DNA of 64,000 bases from Tamarix chinensis (GCA_030549775.1 CM060175.1:104948922-105012921); one strand, 5' to 3'. Counted from the first letter of the stretch, positions 11,140 to 25,214 are shown. Numbers and translations: made by a program. The notes: a model not told the origin generated them from the letters alone.

Positions 11140-12199
11140 TAGGGTATGATATGAGCAATAGCTGCCCCGCTAACACCCAAGTGAAAAACAAATATAAAAA
11201 TAGGGTTGAGAATTATGTTTGTTGTGACTCCTATCCTACCATTGAGAAAGTGAAAATTCAGATGAAGGTTTTTTCCATGGTATATTAAATTAACCCAGAG
11301 ATTGTGAGGTATAAATATATCAAGTAACATATACAGGTGCACAAATGAGCCAAGTCTGATAATTCACTGGTGGCATGAAAATGAATTTTCATATCCATAA
11401 ACCCATGAAAGACACCTTGCGTTGCCAATGAGAGAAGAACTGCAGGAGCACCAAGTGACCTCAAAATGAAGTAATGCTCCACAGGCCATGGCATCCGTGA
11501 GTCCTGCCCAAAAATATTTCTGATTTTTAAGCACCAGGAGTAGGATGTATGGTAACATAAGCACAAATTTAGACTCAGTTAATTCTCAAGTGAAACATCC
11601 TAGAGATTTTACTCTAATATAAATAAATAATGTCTTCATGAGAGAAATGAGAAAAACAGCATGAAAAGGACTGAGGATAGCATCTATAATCAGAGCTAAA
11701 GACATTGACAGTATGTGTGTCTACAAGTACTTGTGATTCTCAACGTTAAGGCACACAAATTCTGCTTCCAAGCATTTTCACCTGAACATGATACAAAGTA
11801 AAAGAAAATTTCTGCATAAGCACAATGGACTTTAATGAATGACATGTGAAACGAGAAACTAGTACAGGAAGAGAAAGACTCTGAACAAATTGTGGTATCA
11901 ATTCACGGCTGAAACAAAAGTTCACAATCTTGGAGCTCAGGGTGCACTTTTGCCACATAATTTTCCACAGCAACAAAAGAAGTTGTCACTGTGACAAATG
12001 GGAAAATCGCAATCCTTGACACTTGGTTGAATAATGCAATAGATAGCCCAAGAGCAGCTAGTTCAATCAGACCTACATGGATAGTAACTGGGTCAGTTGT
12101 GTCAATCAGGGAGGCAACTGGGTCAGCTGTCAATGCAAGGGCGGCAAGAAATGCAATATCTGCAATTTCTAGACCACCTTGTCCAATTTCAGGGCATGT
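11140..12199 (-). pseudogene. MATE transporter remnant (FRD3/DTX42/DTX43-like), two to three exons
   Basis: MATE antiporters of this plant clade export citrate or related anions. Seen here on the minus strand: an exon from 12199, after acceptor CATCAG, reading LEIADIAFLAALALTADPVA, then LAALGLSIALFNQVSRIAIF and a stop at 11903; a segment near 11500-11380 reading ILRSLGAPAVLLSLATQGVF and HGFMD; and an exon ending at 11140 reading NIILNPIFIFVFHLGVSGAA then IAH, with a consensus donor GTGAGT at 11139. These match known conserved parts of the clade. Against an intact gene: the normal DTAFIGxxG stretch is altered and lengthened, the expected loop between the first two pieces is missing or scrambled, and I found no C-terminal half (LLWKL region onward) down to 8.2 kb. 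Most likely a decayed or partial gene; an unusual exon structure is the alternative. Confidence 0.6.
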
Positions 12200-14150
12200 C
12201 TGATGATAGATAAACTGCCATTAGAACTTGAAGCCTAAATGCGCAACTGGGTCAAACTTTCTAAATATGAAACTGTGTAGTGTCTCATAGCTATTATTAT
12301 GATTTAATTTTTCTCATGCTATTATACCTACTTCCTAACTTATTTCTTCTCGTGAACAACAAATTATAAATTAAATTGATCAACACTACAAGTTCAGGCC
12401 AGAAGACATTTGAATTCCCGCATCGGAAGAAGAAAAGGATACAAAACACGCAAATACAAGTACACATGCAAAGACACAAAATGATCAGGAAATATGATTT
12501 TTAACCCTTTTTTTTTCCCTTTCGTGTCCCTGCTACATAACTGAAAAACAATGAACAAACATTACCTTGCATTAGTTCAGAAAATCCAGAGTGCACTGTT
12601 TCTTCTTCGCATGAGATTACAAATATTTCTCCCTCTCAGTCTCTCTATTAACTTCATTTTTGATAATTATTAGTAAGGCTGAAGTATGTATCAAAGTCAT
12701 GACACATGGAGCAAGTCGGACAGCAACACAAAAGAAAAATACAACTCCTGTCTAGTGATACTTGTGAAAAAGAACAAGAACAGTTAACAAAACCACCTAA
12801 GCATTTAAATGAATAAAAAACCAGCAGACAATAACCAGCGTTGGACCATGTAAACAAATCAAATAACACCACCCACAAAGGATAAGGCTATAGCACCTAA
12901 TTAGCAATCTCTATCAAATTGTATGCAGAAACATAAAGGTAGAACTCTAGCAAAATAGTAAGATTGAAGAAGAAATCAATTATCTTACCAAATTTCAGAG
13001 AAAATCAGAACAGATAACCCTAATTATCAGGATGTATGCAGAAACATGAGGTAGAATCCTAGCTTATCTTCCCTGCAAACACATACAAAAGAATTGTACT
13101 AGAAAAAAGGGAAAAATAAATTAGTAGAACCCTAGAATATATATATATATATATATATAGATTTCCCTTACAGTTATCTCACCAAAATTCAATCTTCTTT
13201 TGGGCTAGGAAACACGAACACCCACTCATTCAAATCATCTAGAATGTATTCCTGACTGAAATCGAAATCACAATCCAAGATTAATGAAGGAAATAGAAAG
13301 CACAGGAGCAAACCAAATGGATCATATTATGTTTTTTGTTTAAAGATAACATCATTGTTAATCATCATATTATGTAATCTGCTTTATCAACTTGAATGGT
13401 TATGAAATTCATAAACGAATTAACATAGAAAACAATCTAAGAAGCCTGGAAGAGATAATACAACAAGACAAAGTGATGGTGAAAACCTAAAGCACTAAAA
13501 TCCAGCAAAACCCATCCCTTCACTACAGCTTCCCATTCCCCGACATGGAGCTCACAGAAACCGCTCCTCCCATCCAACTAAAACAGCAGTCCAGCCCCAT
13601 AAACAATAAAACAGCCAGCAAAGGACCCGAGCTCAGCAGTGAAAAATAACAACATAGATATACCAGCACCACAACACAGAGAGCGAGAGCACCCGCCCCT
13701 CAAGCCCACCAACTTCTGCCAATCCTCTAGCAAGGAAAACACATAGATATACCATTATAGGACAACCTACAGAGCATTTAGCATAGACCGAAAAATGCCA
13801 AGTACAACAAGAAAACAAAACCGACTCACTACCATAGAATTAAGCATATTTTCAAAGAAAAAAAAATCACAATCAAGCTAAAATCAAGAAAGTACTGCAC
13901 ATGTATATTTTATAAACATACGACCTGATGATAAATGATTCTACGAAGACAATTTTTCCAAATAAGTAAGAAAAAACGAGAAAGAGATAAACGTAACCCT
14001 AATCCTATCCAGCCTTCATGCTATATATCGTGCAAAAATGAGCAAAAAAGAAGAGTTGGAAATTAATACAATTATCAATACATAGCAAATAACCACCGCA
14101 TAATCTGAATCAGAAAGAAAAGCGGTCAAAACTGCAAGAGTTCAGAAACT
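12200..14150. other. Non-coding stretch, possibly 5' introns of the MATE remnant
   Basis: AT-rich, with short open frames only and an (AT)n run at about 13137-13158. No exon, RNA gene or repeat terminus is supported. A matching N-terminal MATE exon was not found. Confidence 0.3.
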
Positions 14151-14480
14151 TAACAGGACGGAGAAGGAGACAGAATGTTGGAGGAAGCAGTAGAGAAATA
14201 GCTGAACCTTAGAAAAGATGAACGCCTAGAGAGCTAAACTCACAAGAGGCCTGCCGCGAACGATAGGGAACAAAGGAAATCGAACGCCGGACGAGGGCAA
14301 CGAAGAAAGACGACAGCCAGCTAAGGTGAAGGCGACGAACAACGGCGACGGTGGTGAGCGACGGACGAAGAGGCTGGCCTTCAGCGTTGAAGTGCGGTCG
14401 AGCAAAGACTTGCGGCGTACGCATCAGCTTTGGGATTTTATTAGTTGGGTTTATTTTACGAGGATTGTTCGACGAGCCTC
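14151..14480 (-). promoter_or_regulatory. GC-rich block, possible 5' end or UTR of a minus-strand transcript
   Basis: A local rise in GC and CpG against very AT-rich surroundings. A minus-strand open frame (14424-14209) begins MRTPQVFARP, but its composition looks more like a pyrimidine-rich 5' UTR than a protein domain. It sits upstream of the MATE remnant, in the right orientation for its first exon. It ends at an 18-nt T run (about 14481-14498), beyond which element Z begins. Function is inferred only. Confidence 0.3.
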
Positions 14481-14539
14481 TTTTTTTTTTTTTTTTTTCT
14501 TAATATACAACTAGTGTTAAAAGACAAAATTATAATCTT

Positions 14540-17301
14540 AATAGTTTGGACGACAAAGTTCTCCCATATATCCTTATACTGTTCTACTTATTAATTTTTA
14601 TCCAAATCCTCTAACACTCAAACAACTCTTCTATTACCTCCCTTACATCCTAAATCAATTTTTCATACGTAAACTTTATTCTCGTACAAACTCTAACATT
14701 TCCATACAAACCTTCGAACTTTCTCATGCTAAACCTTAAATTCCATGTAAATTCTAAATTCTTCCATACAAAACCCTAGATTCTTCCACTCTTTTATTTT
14801 ATTTAAAATCCCTTTTTTTATTCATCCGCTCACGGATCATTAAAATATTTAGGTCAACTTATATCCATTGATCAACTTACTTCCCCATTTTTCTTTTTCA
14901 TCCTTTCCACCCCACCAAACCACATTAAACATCCTCACATACATGTCTTAAAGGGTCATAACACATTTCACCATATATACATAATCACACATACCATATG
15001 AAAGCACATATGCATACCTCAACTCCAAGCCACACTACACATGAAATAGTTATAACCATAAGCATAAAATACATAACACATCATGATACATGGCATACAA
15101 GGTACATAAGGTACATAATACACATAAGGCTTTAGTTATACCCTTACCCAATACGACACCGGTCTCGGAACACGTTCCTACGCCTTCTTAGGATTTTGAC
15201 TATTCTCACCTATAAGAGGGAAAAACTAAAGATTAGTTTCCTTCCTATCAAAAATATTAATATTTCTTATTTTATTCTAAGATTAAATTTTAGATAAAAT
15301 AATAATATAATAATAACACTAACAAAATACTAATATCACCAAGGATAAAAGTAATAATAGTTATATTGGAAAAGATGATAATATAAGGTTTAAAGATTTA
15401 ACCCTAATAATAATAACGATAATAATAATAATAATAATAATAATAATAGTAATAGTAACAATAATAAGAATAATAATAATAACGATAATAATAATATGAA
15501 TAATAATAATAATAATAATAGTATAATTCGAAATAAATGGCGAAATATGGGCTTCGACCCTTCACCAAATTAATACTAATGATACTACTACTACTACTAC
15601 TACTATTAATAATAATAATAATACAAAATAATAATAACAATAATAATAATAGTATAAATCAAAAATAATGCAAAGTAGGGTTTTGACCCTACTTGAAATA
15701 ATAATAATAATAATAATCAAAATAAAACAGAATAGGGCTTCGGCCCTCAATAGCAATAATAATATTATTATTATTATTATTAGTCGTAGTAGTAGTAGTA
15801 ATAATGATAATAATAATAAATAAATAAAGCTTGTATAAATAGGGTTTAAGGGTTAAGAGGATTTAGGGTACCACCTTAGGTTGGTGGTGACAGGCGACAC
15901 CGGCGGTGGTGCACGGTGGCGGTGGCAGAAGGGAAAAGAGAAGAAAAGAGAGAGAGTTGAGTGTTAAAAAAGGAGAGGGAGAAAGAGGGTGGAAGTTGGG
16001 GTATTGCTGGTTGTCTAGATGGAGAGGAGTAGAATGAAGGTGGCAGCGCAGCCAAAGGTGGCGGCGCACGGCAGCGGTTGTGGTGGTCGAGAGTGGAGGA
16101 AAGAGAGAAAGAGAGGAGGAGAGGGAGGAAGAGGAAAAGAAGGGTAGGGGAAGGTAGAGGGGAGTCTGCAGAGCAGTTTGGGAGGTTTAGGAGGCGGTGG
16201 TTACGACAGGAGTGGTGGCTAATGGTGGTGCGAAGGGCGACGGATGAGGAAGGAAGGGTTGATCGAGGAGGTAACTTTGTACTGTCGGGTTGGCTGCTGC
16301 AAGGCAAATCGAGGGAGAAGAGGGGTGTAGGTAGTTTGAGAGTGATTCGAAGAATGCTTAGGTGGGCAGAGTGGGGGGAGCGTTGGTCGTCGGTGATAGG
16401 ACTAGTGTCTAAAAGGGTGGCGGCACAAAGGGGTGATTTTTCTGGGTTCGAAGAAGCTAAAGGAGGGGATAAGGTCAGAGGGGTTATGGAAAAATAGGGT
16501 AGGTAGGTTAGGCGCACCGGCCAGCGATGGGAGGCTAGTGAAATTTTAACGTGGCAGAGGGTGGTGGTGCAAGAAAGAGGGGGTCGTGTGTGAGAAGGAA
16601 GGAAAGTGGGTTGGGTCAAAGTGGCTGGCGAGTCAAGGGGAAGGAGAGAGGAGAGAAATGGCCGGTCAATGGCGTGATCGACGGTGAAAAACCAGGGAGT
16701 TGGGGAGGAGTTGCAGGTCGACGGGGAAGGAGAAGAAGGAGGAAGAAGGGCATGTGTGGACCGGCGGTCCAGGAAGAAAAGAAAAGAAAAAGAGGGAAGA
16801 GTCGACCGGGCGGCTAGGGAAAAAAACGAGGGTGAAACATGGTGTTCAGAAGACTAGCCGCGCCAAAGGAGAAAAGGAGAGGAAAAGGTCTTAGGCCACA
16901 GGCTGGCCCAGGTCGGGGGTAAAGAAGAAAAAGAAAAGAAGAAGAAGGAAAAAGAAAAGAAAAAAAAGGAAAAGAAAGAAAGAAAAGGAAAAAGGGAAAA
17001 GAGGGAAAAGAAAAATAGGTGGATTGTTTTATTTGGATTATTTTGATAATTTGGGATATTTAAATAAAATAATATTTAATTCCCTTTTTAGGATAATTTA
17101 GAATTTTTTAAAGATTTTTCTTAAATATCATTTTGATTAGGAAAATACCCAAATTTGTATAATAAAAATATTTATTATTTTCTTCTTGATTTTCCCTAAT
17201 TAATTTTCTTTATTTTAAATAATAATAATTTAATTAATTAATTTTTCTAATAAATTCTTATTTAACTAAAATTCTTAAAATTAGAGTTTTGGGACATTTT
17301 A
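14540..17301 (-). mobile_element. Element Z: subfamily-1 long LTR lacking its array and 3' end
   Basis: Read on the minus strand it starts at 17301 with TAAAATGTCCCAAAAC, corresponding to the TAAAATGCCCC start of element D. It then runs through the pyrimidine-rich tract, the G/C-rich segment and the TAA-rich tract (about 15405-15820), the block near 15150-15230 (ACACCGGTCTCGGAACACG on plus) and the CCCTAGATTC-type words. It stops near 14540, so the array and the TGTTACA terminus are missing. The TATA box seen in B, C and D is not preserved. Open frames of up to 247 codons here are low-complexity by-products of the purine/pyrimidine skew. Confidence 0.75.
15405..15820. repeat. Compound (TAA)n-rich tract in element Z
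   Basis: Several interrupted TAA/TAG runs, matching the AT-triplet tract at the same place in B, C, D and A. Confidence 0.85.
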
Positions 17302-17306
17302 GAAAT

Positions 17307-19536
17307 TATTATGGCCTATAAGTATTTGATGGTATTGATCTTCTAGAAGTAATTCCAAGATAAATGCACAATATATGATTTTGGTATATATAAAAAAACA
17401 AAAGATGTCACTAACTAAAAATTAGTAGACCATAAAATGGGTATGTTTGTGGCATGAGATATGAGATCGTGTTAGGGTAATAATAAAAGACAAGATTGTT
17501 GAAAATTATACAAGCACCCCACTTTGAATCCTAAAGATTATTTTAATTGATGATCACATATGAATACCTTATTATTATTGGCAAATTTATAGTTAAGTCA
17601 TTCTAATACAAGAAAATACAAAATATCCCTTGTCCTCAATAGAACTCAAATGGACACATGTACACCAAATAAATATACTATGGTATATAATGATGTATCA
17701 ATGTAAGGTCATGTATTATATTTTGCAACTGATATTATTGCATTGAAATAAAAGTGAGTAGAAATCGAATCAGGATAAAAATACAATAAATGCTTTGAGT
17801 TGGAAGCATAACGGTCTAGTAAAGTTGTTGATTATGAATTCAATTTGTATACCCTTGTTAGTGAGGCCTAGAAGTGCTATGACAATATGCATACAAATAT
17901 TTTTGGTACTTACCAATTATGTATCACATTAACCCTTGAGGTGGGTCAATTGGGATGAACCTAATGCTCATCTTAAAAAAATAAAAATAAAAAATAAAAT
18001 AAGTTGCATGACTCTTGTATGTGCCTACACTCCTCTTACAGATATGAAATTAATCCACAAAGAGGGATATGAATGTTTTGTTTCTTCATCCTTATGGGGG
18101 GAGATGAGAGGTGATTGAGATTATAAAATGAGAAAGCATTTAGAAGATTTCTTTCATAAGATATTGACTAAAGGAAAATCAAGGTGCGCTTGATAATGCT
18201 TATGTCTACTTGATGTAGCTTCGCTACAATTTATGTTTATTATGGTTAAGAAAATTTGAAATTCATATGTGTCTAAGCTAAAGTTCCAACTCACATTAAA
18301 TTCCTTGTGGTGACTTCAAATAAGGTAATAGCAATTATGGTACAAATATGCTAGAAGTGTATGATATGGGTCCAAAAAGCTAAACCTATCTTTAAAAAGG
18401 ATAGAAAATTTGCTATAATGAGTTGATATGTCCATATGGATAAAATCTATGAATTTTTTTCAATATCAAATAACATATCCATGAATTATAATTACATTAG
18501 TGTAAAATGGTACGAGGTAAATATTGGTAATGTTTTACCTAAACAGTTGAAACTAATAATGTATAAAAATGAGAATTATTCTCCATTCATTGTGGAATGT
18601 CATTGGATAAATGATTAATTAGTTGGAATAGTCAAATGTATCTACTTAATAAGTGTAATTTATATGGACAAGAAGTCTGATGTTTAAATATATCATGCCA
18701 ATTGACTATAAGTGGGTGTTCATAAATGAATGATTTAAAAGTTAGTTCAGTGACACATGTCTTTGTACAAAAGTAAGGTTTTTATCATTGATAAGGTTCA
18801 ACTGTAATCACTATCGAAGTGTGCTCATACATACAAGAAAAAAAAATCATACGTAATATGATATATGAAGAAAACATACAAAATCAAGGGGAAAAATGTA
18901 CTCTTTTCCTTAGTCATAGTTTTTTTCCCATTGGATTTCAAAAATTTACTATTAAGTGGAGTGTTATAAATATCAAAAGATGTACATCTAAGTGGGAGTG
19001 CTATAAATATCCTACTTACATATTGTAGATGTATAAGTTATGAATGTGTACTATATTAAATCATAGGTTTACTACTTTCATTATTTGTAGCAGTTTTTCC
19101 CATTATGATTGTAATATCTTAACTCTATGTATCCTCCATCTCCTTTTATATTCTCTAACTCTTTTTCATAATTTATGTAATATGTATGGATAAGATATAT
19201 ATATATATAAGATATGGTGAATTGCATACGTAACAAGAAGTCATACATATAAATGAATAAGAGACTCTATCCCCTCTACCATCTATATTATCTAATTATC
19301 TATATTTGAGTTTCTTAATATTACAAGAATTTAGATTTAACTATATAAACATATATAAATGCAATTTATCATATATGATTAAGAATATATTTAGAAATAC
19401 ATTGTGGTTAGCTTCTGAGTTTCAAATTCAAATTCGATCCCCTTCTTTCAATATTGTTATATTTTTATGATGTTGTGACCTATATAATATTTTATATTTA
19501 TCTATCTTTTACAAGCCCCTATATATATAAAGAACT
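17307..19536. other. AT-rich intergenic DNA, no gene recognised
   Basis: Only short frames of 60-70 codons without recognisable domains are present. It is bounded by the 5' end of element Z and the start of element E. (AT)n runs occur near 19195-19207 and 19521-19529. Confidence 0.4.
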
Positions 19537-20169
19537 ATTACTCTAACACTCTAAAATTTAATACTATAAAAAATTATTTTTAGCAGAAGAAAAATAACAA
19601 AATAGCTGAGTGTTACCACCATACTCAACATAAGTGTGGCTTACCATACCATCATTACATCAAATACAAGGAAAAATAGTTGAAACTTAAAACATGATAG
19701 GTATAGAATAAGACATCTTTCATAAACATTAGATAAGAGTTTGGAGATTAAATCCAAGTTCAATATCAAAAATACATAAAAGGGATACATTGAAAGCTAA
19801 GAGTCCCAAAAGGTATACAGATCAAAAACGATCATCGGATAACATGACTCTACACCCAACCCTAATACATGAGAATCACTCCTCCTCAAATAAAATAATG
19901 TATGCAACAAAAAAACATCTAATTTGTCCTCATCAACATGCATAAAAATATCTAGGTACTCTGCTTGTACGAATGAGCACATCAATGAAAAGGATGATCA
20001 ATACGCTACGTACTCATTAAGGTAATAATATAGCTAAAGTAAGGTTACATAAAAGAATAAACTTACATGTGTGTTAACATAAAGTGATGTAAGGTGAAAA
20101 TTGATTTCAGGACCCATAATTAGATGTAAACAAGATCCATACTTTTATTTACGTTGAATTATGGAACCC

Positions 20170-20600
20170 TACTATTCTTAATCCAGTGGCACAGATTGAA
20201 GTACCTCTAAGGATATAACACACTCGAGCTACTATTAACGTCTAGTAGAACAGACCCAACATATACGAAGTTAATACACTCCCAACCACTATTTTTAAAC
20301 TTGTGGAATGGTATGAAGCACCTCTCAAGGCAAAACACATTTGAACCTTTATTATCATCCAGTAAAATTGATACAACACCTCGGTCCTAACTCATATAAT
20401 CTTTTACCTTAAGTAATTAATATATTATTCATTAGGTAATTATATTAGAATTATATTCTCATTCACATTGAGTTCAGGAACCCACTACTTTTAACCCAGT
20501 GGAACGAACTGATGTACCTCTTAGGGCAGAACGCGCTTGAGTCATTGATATCATCGAGTGGAACAGACAAACAATATCTCGTCTCGACTCACCTGATATT
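20170..20600 (-). repeat. Motif array in element E (about 6 units)
   Basis: Units near 20174, 20230, 20289, 20352, 20490 and 20545 carry CTACTATT or CCACTACT-like words followed by GTAGAACAG or GTGGAACGA. They form a set of four and a set of two separated by a longer spacer. Confidence 0.7.
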
Positions 20601-21999
20601 TCACTTTATGTTATTAGCATTTTATTCTTTATTTCTGTATATCAATACCATCATGAAAGACTCATGTAGATATGCATAATACATAATTGAAAACATTTAA
20701 GGAACAATAACATAGTCATGGGGGCATTTCCCTAAGGAAAATGTTCATATTTTATTGTACTTATGTTAATCATCATACTTAGCATATTTAAAGTATATTC
20801 CTAAAATACTCCAAAATCTAATTTAAGAAATTATAGCCAAATAAGGATTTATTAGAGAAATTAATTAAATAAATTATTTTATTCAAATAAGAGAAAGTAT
20901 TTAATGCAAAATCAAGAGGAAAAAAATAAATAATTTAATTAGAAAAAATTAGGGTATTTTGCTAATTAAAATGGAATTAAGAAAAAATTATTCAAAATAT
21001 CACAAATTAATCTAAAAAGGGAATCTATTTATTATTTTACTAAAATATTATTATTTTAAATATTCAAAAATACCAAAATATTCTAAATATACCAACCCGT
21101 CTATTTTTCTTTTTTTTTCTTTCTTTTTCCTTTTTCCTTCCTTCCTCTCCTTTCTCCTTTTCTTTTTTTTTTCTTTTTCTCCTGATCTAGGCCAGCCCCC
21201 CTCGTAGCTCAGACCCCTCCCTTCTTGCCCCGAGCAACCCAAGCCCGCTTTTTTTTCCCTTCGCCCGGCTCCCTCTCTTTTTCTTTTCTTTCCCTTAGGT
21301 CAACCAGTCCACCTTCTTTCTTCTTCCTTCATCTTCCCCGCACACATCTATAGCCTACCACCACTAACAAGCCACCACCACACCGCCTACCTACCTTCCT
21401 CCTCTCTCCCCTGTCATTTTCCTTTCCCTTTTTGACCCAACCAACCCCTCCTCTCTCCTCGCATATGCCCTTCCACCTTCCTTTTCTTCTCTCCCAACTA
21501 ATGTAACACCCCAAAATTCACTATTTTTTTATATAAAAAAACAGAAGCACTTAAATTAAAACCTGTGAATTCTGGGGATGTTACCGCCACACTTAGTACT
21601 AGATCGGTTCACTCCTACCGTTCCAGTACCAAGTGCTAAGGCTAAAAGAATTATTGTCAAAATTAAATTAATACTCAAACCAAGAGTTCATGAAAAGAAA
21701 ACCTAGAATAGTCATAGCATGGAAATCGGAGTACGGGTAAAAATTACATATCTCAAGGTATGAAATTAAGATTCCTCCAAGGTAATAACGTCTATAAACA
21801 TTAATGTTTAATTCTAGAAAATCCAATACAAAAAGGAAATACTATAAAGAAATAGAATGACATAAGAGATAATCCAACCACATCACTTCGGTCATCAAAC
21901 CAAGCCCATGATCAACACTCAGCCCCACCTGATGCATCATGGATATTAAAGGCATCAAAGTAAACATCACCTACCTGCACCACGTCAGATGGGCCTCCT

Positions 22000-22066
22000 G
22001 CTCATGGGAATGAGCAGCACCCATAAAAAGGGTGATCAGTACGCTACATACCGAGTAAGGTAACCG
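22000..22066 (-). other. Conserved post-array block, element B copy
   Basis: On the minus strand it contains the TACCTTACTCGGTATGTAGC-type segment followed by GTACTGATCACCC and the TGCTGCTCATTCCCATGAG segment. See the element A copy for the shared layout. Confidence 0.7.
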
Positions 22067-22259
22067 TGCACTAAGGCCAACACATAGAAGCATTTAAAAC
22101 CAAGCGGAATAATAAAAACAACATAAAGTCCAACATGATAACATAGTATCGTACGATCATTCGGGTGAATACATAAAGCCCATTTATAGTCCAGATTAAT
22201 TAATTAATTAATCTCTTATCGATACTCATTTCACACCATGCTTTTTATCAAGTCCATGC

Positions 22260-22620
22260 AAGTACGAGAACCCCACTATTTTAGTCGGTGGATCGGTCTC
22301 CAGGACACCCCAGCACCTGGCCACTATTATAGCCGATGGATCGGTCACTTATAGGGCAACATACCCTAACCATTATAATATGCTGGTGGATCGGTCTAGC
22401 CCCTACTCGCATAGTATCCCACTGTAAGTACTTAGTGTCTTTTATGTATCTTAGCAAACTCAGGGTTCGGTTTATTGAGCTCAGGATTCCCCACTATTAT
22501 AACCGGTAGATCGATCACTTATAGGGCAACATGCCCTAAGCACTATTATACGTCGGTGGATCGATCTCCAGGGCACTTTGGCACCTGACCACTATTATGC
22601 CGATGGATTGGTCTGGGCCC
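22260..22620 (-). repeat. Motif array in element B (6 units in two sets of three)
   Basis: Units near 22272, 22322 and 22370 and then 22490, 22540 and 22589 carry CCACTATTATA followed by GGTGGATCGGTC or variants. Confidence 0.8.
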
Positions 22621-23949
22621 GGCTCAATAATCTTTCACTTTACATGATTAATGTCTTATGTGTCTTATTCAGAAATCTAACCCTAGACATGCATGACTAA
22701 CTCCCTCTATGCTTATCCTTCAAAGATCCCATCCCACATCATGAGACTCATACACCTCCTAACTCGACCCTGCCTCCTTTCCTCCTTACTCTAACTCACA
22801 TTAAAGCCCATCTCCTATATATGTGGGTTAAGGCCCACTACTTTTCACCTCCAATCCACCCACTGCCTCCCTCTAAGGTTTTTCCCCAGAACTCTAGTTT
22901 AGACCTAGTGGCCCATCCTACTCCACCTTACACAACTCCAATCATTTTAACACTCCACCCATCACAAAACATAGATTCCACCTTCATCATCACACTTTAC
23001 TCACCAAGTACACGTATATCCACAAAACCCTAAGTAGCCACACCAAACCCTAGTTGGCCACACAAAATCCTAGATCGGTCTCTTATGTACCCTTATACTA
23101 TCCCACATACTATTTTTCATTCAAGGCATTCAAACACCCAAACAACACTTCCATTACCTTCCTCACACCTCAAATCAGCTTTCCATACGTAAAATCCACC
23201 CCTATGCAAACTTTACACATCCCATGCAACCCTTCAAACTTTTTTCATACAGACCCTAAAACTCCCACGTGAAACCCTAGATTCATCCATGCAAACCCTA
23301 GATTCTTCCATATGTACTTAGATTCTCCCGTGAAAACCCTAGATCCATTCATACAAAATTCAAGATTCCTCCATGCAAAACCCTAGATTCCTCTATACAA
23401 AACCCTAGATTCCTCCTATTCATGGTCATGCAACATTAGGTCAACTCCACATCATTTCACTCCATAACATCATATTACATAACCTAGCATGAATGTCTTA
23501 CAGGGTCACATCATATTACATCACATTCACAGCACAAACATATGATATACAAACAATAAGATAACCCATAACGTACCTTAACTCCAAGCCGCACCATACA
23601 TAAAATATTTATAACGATACACATAAGATACATCACATATTATGGCACATGGTATACAAACCATGTTAAACACATTACATTCATACGGCCTTAGTTACAC
23701 CCCTACGTAAAACGACACCGGTCTTGGACACGCTCCTACGCTTCCTTAGTGCTTTGACTGGTCTCACCTATAAGAGGAAAAAACTAAAGATTAGGTTCCC
23801 TCTTACTAAAAATACTATTATTTCCTAATTTATTCAAAAATTAGGGTTTTTGATAAAAATAATAATGTATTAATAATAATGACATTAAATAATTAATAGT
23901 TTTGCTAAAGATATAAAAAACAATAGTAATATTGTAAAAGTTGATAATA

Positions 23950-24031
23950 TAAGGTTTGAAGACTTTACCCTAATAATAATAATGATACTAATAATAATAA
24001 TAATAGTAAAATAATAATAATAATAATAATA

Positions 24032-24066
<35 letters not shown>

Positions 24067-24160
24067 GGTAGTACTAATACTAATAATACTAATTAGTAAT
24101 AATAGTATGGTTCGAAATAGATGGTGGAATAAGGGGTTCGACCCTTCACCAAAATAACAC

Positions 24161-24246
<86 letters not shown>

Positions 24247-24309
24247 GTTTAATTCAAAGATAATGTAAAGTAGGGTTTCAACTCTACTTTGAAATAATAA
24301 TAATACTAA

Positions 24310-24344
<35 letters not shown>

Positions 24345-24359
24345 ATAATGATGATGATG

Positions 24360-24392
<33 letters not shown>

Positions 24393-24530
24393 CATAATAA
24401 TAATAATAATAATAACAATATTAATAATAATATTCAAAATAAAAATAGAATAGGGCTTTGGCCCTCAATATAAATAATAATAATAAAATTAATAATAACA
24501 ATAATAATAATAATAATATATTCAAATAAT
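23950..24530. repeat. Compound TAA / GAT / AGT triplet repeats in element B
   Basis: Contains (TAA)n near 24155-24212, (GAT)n near 24213-24245, (AGT)n near 24309-24343 and further TAA runs. These create leucine-, serine-, histidine- and tyrosine-run open frames that are not genes. Confidence 0.9.
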
Positions 24531-25206
24531 TGAAATAAAATAAAATAAAAGTATAAATAGTGAAAAAGGGTTGAGAGGGTTTAGGGTTCCACCTTGGGTT
24601 GGTGGTGACAAGCAGCACAGTGGTGGTGCACAACAATGGCAGCGGTAGCCGAAAAAAGAGAAGAAAAGAGGAAAAGTTGAGGGCTAAAAAAAGGAGAAGG
24701 AGAATGAATGTATAAGTAGGGGTGTTTGTGACTGCCTAGATGGATAGGAGCAGAATGAGGATGGTAGCGCAACCAATGGTGGCAGCGCACGGCGGCGGAA
24801 GTGGTGGCCGAAAGTGGATGTAGAAGAGAAAGAGAGGAAGAGAGGGAGGAAGAAGAAAATAAGGGTAGGGGAGATAGAGAAGGGTCTGAAGGTGTTTTTG
24901 GGAGGTGTAAGGGGTAATGGTGGCGGTGGAAATGGTGGCTAAGGGTGGTGCGAAGGGCGACAGATGTGGAAGAAAGGGTTGGTCAAGGAGGCTACTTTGC
25001 ACGCCTAGGGTGGCTCGTGTAGGAAAAATCGAGAGAGAAGGGCGGTGTAGTTAGTTATAGAGAAATGCAGGGAGTACTTAGGTGGGCAGATTGGGCAGAG
25101 GTGTTGGCCGACGGCAGCGGAAATAATGCCTGATTGGGTGGTGGCGCACGAGAGGAAGATTTCAGGCTTTCAAGAAAAAGGTTTGACTAAAGCTGGTTAC
25201 GAGGGT

Positions 25207-25214
25207 ATTTATAG
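25207..25214 (-). promoter_or_regulatory. TATA box of element B
   Basis: CTATAAATACCC on the minus strand, 298 bp from the element's 5' end. The same word in a homologous context occurs in C and D. Confidence 0.55.

Noticed and set aside
15876..16619. Open frame of 247 codons on minus
   Set aside because: Lies in the pyrimidine-rich leader of element Z; Ser/Pro/Leu-rich, and not conserved as a frame in B, C or D.
19400..19440. T-loop-like AAATTCGATCCCC word suggesting a tRNA gene
   Set aside because: No acceptor stem or anticodon arm could be folded around it.
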